A stretch of DNA of 64,000 nt, from assembly GCF_007097395.1 (NCBI RefSeq), contig NZ_VKDC01000021.1, positions 38,954 to 102,953 of the forward strand. Direction: 5' to 3'. Of the stretch, positions 46,771 through 55,052 are shown one piece after another (the first letter of the stretch is position 1; each line of letters opens with the position of its first letter). Source of the DNA: Fulvivirga sp. M361. Lineage in GTDB: Bacteria > Bacteroidota > Bacteroidia > Cytophagales > Cyclobacteriaceae. The translations under genes were made by a program, and so were the position numbers. The notes beneath the pieces are model-generated. The model ran no database searches and had not been told where the DNA came from. It saw only the letters and a program-made list of their open reading frames with translations.

Positions 46771-47856
46771 ATGAAGCTAAGAGTGTTAATGATATTGCCC
46801 ATGCTAACTCAGGCCTTATGTGCTCAGCCAACGGAAAAGTCAGACACCTTTCCGAGGTCCTATGTATGTCAACGTGCTACACACCCTCTCAACATAGATG
46901 GAAAAGCCGAGGAAGATGACTGGCAAAAAGCAGCATGGAGTGACCTTTTTATCGATATTGAAGGTACCGGCAAACCTGTCCCCTACTATGAGACCCGTGT
47001 CAAAATGCTTTGGGATGATCATTACCTGTATATCATGGCTATGCTCAAGGAGGAAGATCTATGGGCCACTTACACAACACATGATGCGGTAATATACCAT
47101 GAAAATGATTTCGAGGTCTTCATTGACCCCGACGGAGATAATCATAATTATTACGAGTTAGAAATCAATGCACTAGGTACAGTATGGGACCTAATGTTGA
47201 CGAAACCATACAGGGATCAGGGCATTGCACTGGACAGTTGGGAAATTGCAGGATTAAAAAAAGGCATTCATTTGGATGGTACGATCAATAATCCGGGTGA
47301 CAAGGACAATGGATGGACCATAGAACTCGCTTTACCCTGGTCTGTATTAAAAGAGGCTGCTTCAGACCAAAGACCTGAGTCCAAAGATGTATGGCGGATC
47401 AATTTCTCCAGGGTACAATGGAGAATTGAAAATCAGGATGGTGTGTATGTAAAAAAAGTGAATCCTGAAAATGGAAAACCTTACCCTGAGTACAATTGGG
47501 TATGGTCACCTCAATACGTTATTGCCATGCATCAGCCAGAAACCTGGGGATATTTACATTTCTCCGATGCGCCGGCGGGAACAAATAATGAGGTATTCAC
47601 TCCGGACGAAAATTATGAGACCAAACTTTTTCTAATGACGCTATACAGTGCAGAACATGAGTATAAAAATCAGAAAGGGGCATTTACTTCGCAATTAAGT
47701 GAATTGAATGTCACCGTTCCGAAAACCATGGATATTCAAAAGATAAAGATCTATACAACTCCTTCATTATTCGAGATCTCTTATAAAACCATAAACGGAG
47801 AAACGTGGCATGTGAACAACGAAGGCAAGTTATGGACTACAAAGCGAGAGTTATGA
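46771..47856 (+). CDS. Secreted CBM9-like carbohydrate-binding protein
   Basis: A 361-residue secreted protein (signal MKLRVLMILPMLTQALCAQ) with a carbohydrate-binding family 9-like fold (about 35-260). Marks are LNIDGKAEEDDWQKAAW at the start, VKMLWDDHYLYIMAMLKE, YHENDFEVFIDPDGDNHNYY and NINFSRV-like WRINFSRVQWR. Proteins of this type bind sugar chain ends and are frequent in glycan-use loci. The last 100 residues have no recognised domain. Its stop overlaps the next gene's ATG as ATGA, so the pair is coupled. Confidence 0.85.
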   Translation: MKLRVLMILPMLTQALCAQPTEKSDTFPRSYVCQRATHPLNIDGKAEEDDWQKAAWSDLFIDIEGTGKPVPYYETRVKMLWDDHYLYIMAMLKEEDLWATYTTHDAVIYHENDFEVFIDPDGDNHNYYELEINALGTVWDLMLTKPYRDQGIALDSWEIAGLKKGIHLDGTINNPGDKDNGWTIELALPWSVLKEAASDQRPESKDVWRINFSRVQWRIENQDGVYVKKVNPENGKPYPEYNWVWSPQYVIAMHQPETWGYLHFSDAPAGTNNEVFTPDENYETKLFLMTLYSAEHEYKNQKGAFTSQLSELNVTVPKTMDIQKIKIYTTPSLFEISYKTINGETWHVNNEGKLWTTKREL

Positions 47857-49022
47857 AAAAGAGGACATTCATAAAAAAAGCTGGCCTGGGCACATTGGCA
47901 ATGGCAGGCATGGGCTTAACAGGGTTACAGTGTAAACCAAAGGAGCATGCTGATAGCCCTCAGGCTGCTCAACCTTTGGCAAAGCAACAAAAAAACTGGG
48001 CCTGGATCAACCCACAGGAAGACTGGAAGATCGACGATTGGAAAAAGAAACTGACCCTTGCTAAATCCAACGGGTTTGATGCACTTTTAATGAATGTATA
48101 TAACGGGCGCTCTGCTTATTTTGAATCCGCTGATTCCCCTGTTCAGTCTACCATTGCTCATGAAGTGGTGAAGATCTGCCAATCTATTGACATGGAGTTT
48201 CATGCATGGATGTTCACGATGCCTTGTAACATTCCGGAGATCGTGCAGCAGCACCCGGACTGGTTTGCGGTAAACAGAAAAGGGGAATCAGCAGCTTCAA
48301 AACCCGCATACGTTGACTATTACAAATTCCTTTGCCCGTGTAATGAAGAGGCTATGGAATTTGTTCGGCAAAATGTTATTTCCGTATCATCTATTCCCGG
48401 TATAGATGGAGTCCATTTCGACTATATCAGGCTTCCTGATGTCATCCTTGCTGAAGGGTTGCAGCCCAAGTATAACATTGTGCAGGACAAAGAGTATCCT
48501 GAATACGACTATTGTTATTCCAGTTATTGTATCGATAAGTTTAAGGCATTAACTGGAATTGACCCTTTAACGGATATCCGGGACCATGCCTCTCACCAAC
48601 AATGGAGACAATTCAGGTATGACAGTATCACTCAATTAGTAAATAACCTTTGGCTGCCGGAAATTAAAAAAAAGGACCTCATGGCCACTGCCGCAGTATT
48701 TCCCAACTGGGAAAGTGTACGTCAGGAATGGCATAAGTGGGACCTGGATGGCTTTCTGCCTATGCTCTATCATAATTTCTACAATGAAGGTATTGCGTTT
48801 ATTGAAGAGCATACCAGGAAAAACATCCAACGACTTAAAAAATTCAATAATCTCAAACCCATTTGGAGTGGCATTTTTTTACCGGAAATTGATAACCGTG
48901 AACTATCACAGGCCGTTGCACATGCCAGAAATGGTGGAAGCCAGGGTATAGCGCTCTATGCCCTTGATTCGGCAAGTGATGATCAAATCATAACTATTGG
49001 CAAATCTTTAACTTCAGTCTGA
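47853..49022 (+). CDS. GHL10/family 10-like glycosyl hydrolase lipoprotein
   Basis: A TIM-barrel hydrolase-like protein of about 389 residues. The start is the ATG at 47853 (MKKRTFIKKAG), which overlaps the previous stop; the frame is open further upstream from 47805 but that part lacks a signal. The signal ends in a lipobox (LTGLQC). The barrel shows NGFDALLMNVYNGRSAYF, MEFHAWMFTMPCN, the catalytic-type GIDGVHFDYIRLPD block and GFLPMLYHNFYNEG. This resembles the putative glycosyl hydrolase 10-like (GHL10) family, whose substrates are mostly unknown. Its coupling to a CBM9-like protein suggests that they act on the same glycan. Confidence 0.78.
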   Translation: MKKRTFIKKAGLGTLAMAGMGLTGLQCKPKEHADSPQAAQPLAKQQKNWAWINPQEDWKIDDWKKKLTLAKSNGFDALLMNVYNGRSAYFESADSPVQSTIAHEVVKICQSIDMEFHAWMFTMPCNIPEIVQQHPDWFAVNRKGESAASKPAYVDYYKFLCPCNEEAMEFVRQNVISVSSIPGIDGVHFDYIRLPDVILAEGLQPKYNIVQDKEYPEYDYCYSSYCIDKFKALTGIDPLTDIRDHASHQQWRQFRYDSITQLVNNLWLPEIKKKDLMATAAVFPNWESVRQEWHKWDLDGFLPMLYHNFYNEGIAFIEEHTRKNIQRLKKFNNLKPIWSGIFLPEIDNRELSQAVAHARNGGSQGIALYALDSASDDQIITIGKSLTSV

Positions 49023-49029
49023 CATAACA

Positions 49030-50709
49030 ATGATAAATAAGAAACCATACATAGAAGTACCTCAAAGCGACAATGCCTGCTGGGAAGGCTGGAGTAATAT
49101 TGGCCAGGTACTACTGGATCACATCCGGTCTGTTGATAAGAAAAAAGTGGTAATCACTATAGAATCTAACTTAGGGACTTACCTGGATTCAAATTTACAT
49201 GCTCTAAGAGATTGTATAGTTCCCAATGTTACCTGCAGGGCCAAGGACATTTATAAAGACCCTAAAATCATCAGGCTACTCAACAAAAACAACTCCGGAA
49301 GTGATCATCATTTGTCTACCTCCACGCATAATATTGAAGACTATTTCGACAAACAAAAACTTAAAGGACTACAAAATAACATCGACTTCATTGATGAAGG
49401 CATTGTACTCATCCATGGGATCGGTTCATCGAAAATATGGGAGCCGGATATTCTGATCTATTCGGATATTTCGAGATGGGAGCAGCTACAGCGTTTCCGT
49501 AGAGGAGAAGTATCCAATATCGGTGTATACAATGCGGATGTACCTCATCAAAAACAACAAAAATGGAGTTATTTCATTGATTGGCGCATTTGCGATAAAA
49601 TAAAGAAAAAAGCAATCACCAGCTGTGATTATTTTCTGGAAACCAATAACTGGAAAAAACCAAAGTTAGCTACCGGGGAGATCATCAGAAATGGGTATGA
49701 GCTCGCCTATACCCAACCTTTTTTTAATGCACCTTTCTTTGACCCTGAACTATGGGAAAATGAAACCGAGTACAATCGTGAAAATAACGATTTTAAATGG
49801 GGCTTTAATTGCAGTATGGATGAAAACAATATCCTGCTAAAACTCGGAGACTACCTCTTCGAATCCCCCGCCATTAACCTGGTCTACTTTAATCCAACCA
49901 AACTATTGGGTGATGATGTTTACAAAAAATATGGTCATGAATTACCCATTCGTTATAATTTCATCGATACACTGGATGAAAAAGACAATAACCTATATTT
50001 GAATCCCAATGCCAACTTCTTAAAAGAAGAATACGGTATCCATCATAAGCAATATGAAAGCTATTATGTAATGGATGCTGAAAAAAGCGCTTCTATTGGT
50101 ATTGGGTTACAAGAAGGTATATCAAAAGAGTATTTTGAAGAAACTACCCTTGCTGCAAAAACGAAAAATGCCAGAAATAAAATTCAAAATCTTCTGGAAA
50201 CCGTTAAGCTGCAAAAACACGACCACCTGGTAATTCCAAATGATGCATTACATACAAAAGGGAATAAGTTGATGATACTCAGTATCACCAAATCAAGTTC
50301 TATATTCGAATTGAGCTTATTTGATGAAAAGGAGAAGGTATGGTCTGCCGACCATTTAAATCAACTGCTCGAGTTTTCATCAAATTTTACAGAGGATTAT
50401 CGCCAACACCTTAACGATCTTAACGGAACAAAGGAGAATGGCACTGAATATGAGATATTAGGCACCCAAAGTGACACATTTATTACAAAACGTATATGGA
50501 TAGAAAAGCCACTTAAATTAAAAACCGCCGGAGCTATCAGCGTGATAAACCTGGTAGAGGGAGACGAAATGACCGTTAAGGGAGATTTCGACCCCATGAC
50601 CGTACATTATGCTGAAACATTTGTGGTGCCCGCAACGGTTAAATCATTCATGATGGATCCATCACCGGGAACCAGAGCTTGCTTACTGCTTACAACCATC
50701 AAAGAGTGA
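49030..50709 (+). CDS. Mannose-6-phosphate isomerase-like cupin protein
   Basis: A 559-residue protein with no signal peptide. The second part (about 240-559) is a class I mannose-6-phosphate isomerase-like double cupin: FNAPFFDPELWEN, LPIRYNFIDTLDE, then the metal-site region and YESYYVMDAE. The first part (about 1-240) looks like the nucleoside-kinase-like N-terminal region found in long Bacteroidota members; it has SDISRWEQLQRFRRG but no clear P-loop. Canonical PMI enzymes have a Q-x-H-P pair of zinc ligands in LSLQVHP; here the stretch is LYLNPNANF, lacking the histidine. It would turn Man-6-P into Fru-6-P if active. It starts seven bases after the GHL10-like stop and is the last gene of this operon. 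Confidence 0.78.
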   Translation: MINKKPYIEVPQSDNACWEGWSNIGQVLLDHIRSVDKKKVVITIESNLGTYLDSNLHALRDCIVPNVTCRAKDIYKDPKIIRLLNKNNSGSDHHLSTSTHNIEDYFDKQKLKGLQNNIDFIDEGIVLIHGIGSSKIWEPDILIYSDISRWEQLQRFRRGEVSNIGVYNADVPHQKQQKWSYFIDWRICDKIKKKAITSCDYFLETNNWKKPKLATGEIIRNGYELAYTQPFFNAPFFDPELWENETEYNRENNDFKWGFNCSMDENNILLKLGDYLFESPAINLVYFNPTKLLGDDVYKKYGHELPIRYNFIDTLDEKDNNLYLNPNANFLKEEYGIHHKQYESYYVMDAEKSASIGIGLQEGISKEYFEETTLAAKTKNARNKIQNLLETVKLQKHDHLVIPNDALHTKGNKLMILSITKSSSIFELSLFDEKEKVWSADHLNQLLEFSSNFTEDYRQHLNDLNGTKENGTEYEILGTQSDTFITKRIWIEKPLKLKTAGAISVINLVEGDEMTVKGDFDPMTVHYAETFVVPATVKSFMMDPSPGTRACLLLTTIKE

Positions 50710-50760
50710 TTTTTACCATCCGTGATTCAGTGTGGATATTTATGATCCTGGATGTGGCGC

Positions 50761-53079
50761 TTAACGCAACAGTCTGATAAATCCTGTTTCTTTTCCGTTG
50801 ATCAGAAGCGGCGTGCCATCAGCAAGTAAGCCCTTCACCACCCACACATAGGTTCCGGAAGGCTGCTCCTTCCCTCCTTTGGTACCGTCCCATCCTATGG
50901 CAGAGATTTGTGGCCAATCAGCCGTATTAAATACCTTATTTCCATCCCTGTCAAAAATGGTAAAGTTGATTTCTTCTACATCAGGATTCCCTCTGACAAT
51001 AAAAGCATCATTTTTCTGATCTCCGTTAGGGGTGAACAGAGTAGGAAGAAAAAGGTCCGTTCTAATATCAAGATTTACCGTGATAACACTGTCACAACCT
51101 ACTGAATTGGAAAGAATGTCCTGATAAATACCACTCTCAGTCCAAATAAAATTACCGCTCGGAGAGGTATAACTCTCCCCTACCATCTTGGTGACCGTGC
51201 TTGAAGTACTTTGTTGTATCGTTAAAACAACGGCAATAAGACTGTCACAGCCATGAGAATTTGGAATGACATCCGTGTAGGTATCTGAATTGGTCCACGT
51301 AAAATTTCCACTGGGTGAGGTATAATTATCACAAGCTGTTTCAGTAATCGTGGAGCTGGTGGAATTGTTCACCGTAAGGTTCACGGTAATGGTTGAATCG
51401 CAACCTATAGCATTTGGGATGACATCTGTATAAGTATTCGAACTGGTCCATACAAAATTACCGCTGGGCGAGGTATAGCTATCACATGCTATTTCGGTAA
51501 TCGCAGAACTGGTAGAGTTATTGACCGTTAGATTCACTGTAATGGTTGAATCACAACCCATAGCATTTGGAATGGCATCCATGTAAGTACCTGAAATGGT
51601 CCAGGTAGAGTTGCCACTGGGTGAAGTATAATTGTCACACACTGTTTCAGTAATTGTTGAACTAGTAGAACTATTGATGGTCAGGTCGACGGTAATAGTA
51701 GAATCACAGCCTGCAGTATTAGGAACGACATCCATATGAGTATTCGAACTGGTCCATACAAAATTACCGCTGGGCGAGGTATAGCTATCACACGCTATTT
51801 CTGTAATCGTGGAGCTGGTAGAGTTGTTGACGGTCAGGTTCACGGTAATGGTAGAATCGCAACCTACAGCATTGGGGATTACATCCATATACGTATTCGA
51901 ATTGGTCCACACAAAATTGCCACTGGGTGAGGTATAATTGTCGCACGATGTTTCCGTGATCGTAGAGCTGGTAGAATTGTTGACGGTCAGGTTCACGGTA
52001 ATGGTAGAATCGCAACCTACAGCATTGGGGATTACATCCATATAGGTGTTCGAACTGGTCCATACAAAATTACCGCTGGGTGAGGTATAACTGTCGCAGG
52101 CTGTTTCCGTGATCGTTGAACTGGAACTGTTCACAATGTCGATATCAAGATAGGTGGTATCCAGGCCGCAGAAGTTGCTATCTATAAGCATCACATTATA
52201 TCTGCCGATATTGGGATAATCGATCGTAATAGGTGATGCCGGAGGCCAGGGGCGCCATCCGATGATCGAATCTGCGCCTGTCCCCCAGTGGTCCCCGAAA
52301 TTCCAAAGTTCCTGCCGCTGGAAAACATTTCCCTGAGGTGTACAATTACGATTGGTTACATTTTCAAAAGTAACGGAGGTATTGGGGTAACATAGCAGAA
52401 CGTCGCTGGCCTGAATAGCTGCCTCATCTTTAGAAAAGACCTGCACCGGATTGAACGTGGCAATAGAAGCAGTACCGAAACTGCAATAGTTACTGGCAGA
52501 CAATGTCACTTGATAAATGCAATTGGTCGCTTCCGGTGGATATGTATATTGAACCGTCCGGCCTGCATTGGTATGATCATAGACCTGCGGAGGGGACCCA
52601 TCTCCAAAGTCCCAGGTGAACGTTGTATTTTGAGATACATCCGTACTGGAATTCGTGAATTCATAAGTTGTAATGGATGCACAACCTTGAGTAACGCCAC
52701 CGATGGGGATCTGTATGGAAGCATTGACCGGCTCTTCCATGACTACAAGCCCGGTGACTACACAGCCTGTTCCGACTTCGGTAAAAATAACGTCATAATT
52801 GGCCACGGCAGCTGCGTATGTATGAGAAATAAATGCCGGGGGCGCCAATTCAGTTCCACTTTGTAGCGTACTACCATCCCCCCAGTCTATCGTCCAGGCA
52901 CCGAAAGTGCTGTTCGATTGAATAAAAAGTGTATATGATCCTCCGGAACATGAAACCCAAAGCGGATTGGAGGAAGCATTTCCGCTCCCATTCAGCAATT
53001 CACACTGAGCATTGGCTGAAAAAGTATGTAACAGTGCAAACAGAATTAAATTCAGAGAGATTAAATATCTTATTTTCAT
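50761..53079 (-). CDS. Secreted PKD/repeat protein with type B type IX sorting domain
   Basis: A 772-residue exported protein (signal to FSANAQ). The N-terminal third has PKD-like beta domains (WTIDWGDGSTLQ, FTWDFGDGSPPQ). The middle is seven tandem 51-residue repeats (see 51061-52131). The last about 95 residues, from LPTLFTPNGDQKNDAF to TGFIRLLR, are the gliding-motility-associated type B sorting domain used by the type IX system. Type B substrates are commonly encoded next to their PorP/SprF partner, as here. It is probably a surface adhesin-like protein; there is no catalytic domain. Confidence 0.88.
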   Translation of the reverse strand: MKIRYLISLNLILFALLHTFSANAQCELLNGSGNASSNPLWVSCSGGSYTLFIQSNSTFGAWTIDWGDGSTLQSGTELAPPAFISHTYAAAVANYDVIFTEVGTGCVVTGLVVMEEPVNASIQIPIGGVTQGCASITTYEFTNSSTDVSQNTTFTWDFGDGSPPQVYDHTNAGRTVQYTYPPEATNCIYQVTLSASNYCSFGTASIATFNPVQVFSKDEAAIQASDVLLCYPNTSVTFENVTNRNCTPQGNVFQRQELWNFGDHWGTGADSIIGWRPWPPASPITIDYPNIGRYNVMLIDSNFCGLDTTYLDIDIVNSSSSTITETACDSYTSPSGNFVWTSSNTYMDVIPNAVGCDSTITVNLTVNNSTSSTITETSCDNYTSPSGNFVWTNSNTYMDVIPNAVGCDSTITVNLTVNNSTSSTITEIACDSYTSPSGNFVWTSSNTHMDVVPNTAGCDSTITVDLTINSSTSSTITETVCDNYTSPSGNSTWTISGTYMDAIPNAMGCDSTITVNLTVNNSTSSAITEIACDSYTSPSGNFVWTSSNTYTDVIPNAIGCDSTITVNLTVNNSTSSTITETACDNYTSPSGNFTWTNSDTYTDVIPNSHGCDSLIAVVLTIQQSTSSTVTKMVGESYTSPSGNFIWTESGIYQDILSNSVGCDSVITVNLDIRTDLFLPTLFTPNGDQKNDAFIVRGNPDVEEINFTIFDRDGNKVFNTADWPQISAIGWDGTKGGKEQPSGTYVWVVKGLLADGTPLLINGKETGFIRLLR
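51061..52131 (-). repeat. Seven in-frame 153-bp tandem repeats
   Basis: Each unit codes for 51 residues with the pattern SSTITET-CD-YTSPSGNF-WT-S-TY-DVIPNA-GCDSTITVNLTVN. Units 1-3 are the most alike, including identical stretches of DNA between units (for example around 51860-51890 and 52005-52040); unit 7, next to the sorting domain, is the most divergent and has lost the first cysteine. Each unit has two cysteines that may form a disulfide. The number of units is likely to vary by recombination. Confidence 0.95.
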
Positions 53080-53150
53080 TTTTAAATTGATGATTAGCTT
53101 CGAATTAGGGTTTATTGCTAATTACTCAATGTGTGATCGCAGTTCACAAC

Positions 53151-54749
53151 TTATTCCACCACTCTAAACTCCACCCTTCGATTTACTCTTCGTCCCTCTT
53201 CCGTTCCCGAAGTATCTATAGGTTTTTTTTCACCCTCTCCTGTTATGTTGATCCTGGAAGTGACAATTCCCTTTTCCAGCAGGTATCTCTTTACTTTATC
53301 TGCACGTTTTACTGACAAGTCGTCGTTCAGCTTTTCAGGGCCAAGGTCACATGCATGTCCTACCAACTCCACATCTAACCAATCGTTACGTTTCAGTACC
53401 CCGGTTACTTCGTCCAAAAACGCTTTTGAATCGTCCGTCAGGTCATAAGAATTGAGCTTAAATTTTACTGTTTGGGACAGTATTGCCAGATCAGACTCGC
53501 TTAAAACGGGAGGGTTCACTTTTTTGCTTTCACCCGGAATAGCTTCATCAGGTTGTTCCTGTACTTCTTTCTCCTTCTTCACGTCTTGTACAGGTTCTTC
53601 TTGTAGAGGTGTTCCCTCAGAGGGTTCTTCTCCACTTTTAATCTCCTCTGTTTCTTGTGCAAGTACTTCTTTTTCCACCTCTTCCTCTTCTACCTTCTCT
53701 GGTAAAGCCTCTTCTTCACTTTTGGTCTCTTCTACTGCTTCCACCACCTCAGATCGCTCAGATACTTCTTTTCTCTGCTTCTTTTTTCCTTTTTTCAATC
53801 GGAATGCAATGGCCAGTTCAACGATCCCACGTGTTTGTATAGCGCTTCGTTCTGTTGAAACAGGCAGGTCATAACTCGCAGCTACGGTCAGGTTGGGTTG
53901 ATTGTATTCCAGCGATACCACTCCGGCATCATTGGAATTATACCAAAGCCCCAAACCAATTTGATTTGTCCCTTGTTCTGTACTTGCGAGTTCGTACCGG
54001 AACCATGAACCGGTATTTACATAACTGTTACCTGCCTGGCTGATCCATCGTACCGAAGGCATCACAGAGAATTTCATGCCCTGGTACACCCGCAAGCCAG
54101 CGCTTCCTCTTATACTTAGCGGCAGATTAGCATCACCCGGTTCAATGAAAGCGGTATTAGGTTCGGTAAAGTTAAAGATGGCACCCCCCGCAAACGCTTT
54201 TACCCTTCCCTCTGCATCTTTCCACTGCCAGTGCATCCCCGAACTGATGGTTGGATAGCCTTTGGTTTGACCCATGGCGGTTTCTGAGGAAGGTGCATTA
54301 GGATCAAATTCACCATTGATAAATTGATCGTCCGTAGTGAAATCACTTTCTACCCGACGATGAAAATAGCCTCCCTGGGCCCCAAAACTCAACTCCATAC
54401 CACGAGCAATATGGATGCTATACGCCACTCCCAGCATCCCCCCATTGGTTTTGATAAATTCGGAAGCATTATCACTCAGGAAAGTACCTCCTATCACTAA
54501 TCGATGGTTCCCGACATTAACAGGGTAATACCCTGACAGCATGGAGGTAGTGAAATTCTCCCCTACATCAATGGCCTGATTGCGGTAATTGAGCATGAGT
54601 TTCACATCTTCCTGCACTCCTATTCTGCCCGGGTTGGTCAAAAAGGGAGTATAATGATACATCGAAAAATTAGGCTCCTGGGCCATAAGTTCGTGACATG
54701 TGCTCATCATTAAACACAGTAGTACCAATGATAAGTGTAGCTTTTTCAT
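53151..54749 (-). CDS. PorP/SprF-like outer-membrane protein fused to OmpA domain
   Basis: Started at the ATG at 54749 (MKKLHLSLVLL), which gives a signal peptide ending HELMAQ; the frame is open up to 54800. The N-terminal 300 residues form a PorP/SprF beta barrel (EPNFSMYHYTPFLTNPGRIG, LMLNYRNQ). A long Glu/Lys-rich linker follows (about 320-410), then an OmpA-like peptidoglycan-binding domain (about 420-530; LVGHACDLG, SVKRADKVKRYLLEKGI, GRRVNRRVEFRV). PorP/SprF proteins help type IX type B substrates reach or stay on the surface. It lies 71 bases upstream of the type B protein and is probably its dedicated anchor. Fusion to OmpA adds a link to the cell wall. Confidence 0.88.
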   Translation of the reverse strand: MKKLHLSLVLLCLMMSTCHELMAQEPNFSMYHYTPFLTNPGRIGVQEDVKLMLNYRNQAIDVGENFTTSMLSGYYPVNVGNHRLVIGGTFLSDNASEFIKTNGGMLGVAYSIHIARGMELSFGAQGGYFHRRVESDFTTDDQFINGEFDPNAPSSETAMGQTKGYPTISSGMHWQWKDAEGRVKAFAGGAIFNFTEPNTAFIEPGDANLPLSIRGSAGLRVYQGMKFSVMPSVRWISQAGNSYVNTGSWFRYELASTEQGTNQIGLGLWYNSNDAGVVSLEYNQPNLTVAASYDLPVSTERSAIQTRGIVELAIAFRLKKGKKKQRKEVSERSEVVEAVEETKSEEEALPEKVEEEEVEKEVLAQETEEIKSGEEPSEGTPLQEEPVQDVKKEKEVQEQPDEAIPGESKKVNPPVLSESDLAILSQTVKFKLNSYDLTDDSKAFLDEVTGVLKRNDWLDVELVGHACDLGPEKLNDDLSVKRADKVKRYLLEKGIVTSRINITGEGEKKPIDTSGTEEGRRVNRRVEFRVVE

Positions 54750-55052
54750 GAGTGGTTGTCTTATTTGATCTCTTTTCTGTTCGTTCAATGTTTGATACAA
54801 TACCCTGGATAATGTCAGTTTCTCTATTGGTGATCTGAAGTGATGCAGTAAACAGCAGTCACTCGTTCACCTCCATAAAATTTATTTACCATTGGTTTCC
54901 GTATGCAAGGTAGCCCTAGGTTCAAGCGGATGGAATACGTGGAGTCAGCATAAATTACGTAGGCATACGTATTACTTCATTTTCTTGTCAGTCAAGCTAC
55001 TGTACCATACTTTGACGGATTGCTCATACCATGCAAAACTTAATACCCAGGC
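54750..55052. other. Non-coding gap before the IS element
   Basis: About 300 bases between the PorP-OmpA start and the left end of the insertion element. It should contain the PorP-OmpA promoter on the minus strand. An imperfect inverted repeat, TTACGTAGGCATACGTATT (around 54955-54973), lies in it. No supportable gene or RNA is seen. Confidence 0.35.

Noticed and set aside
50710..50760. Possible terminator between the convergent PMI-like and type B genes
   Set aside because: Only a weak pairing of ATCC with GGAT around 50719-50740, without a T-run.
51061..52131. Regular repeats that could suggest a CRISPR array
   Set aside because: The units are 153 bases, in frame and code for a continuous protein; there are no short direct repeats with unique spacers and no cas genes.
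53452..53874. 140-residue Ser/Phe-rich plus-strand frame
   Set aside because: It is the mirror image of the Glu/Lys-rich linker of the PorP-OmpA protein; the low complexity explains the open frame.
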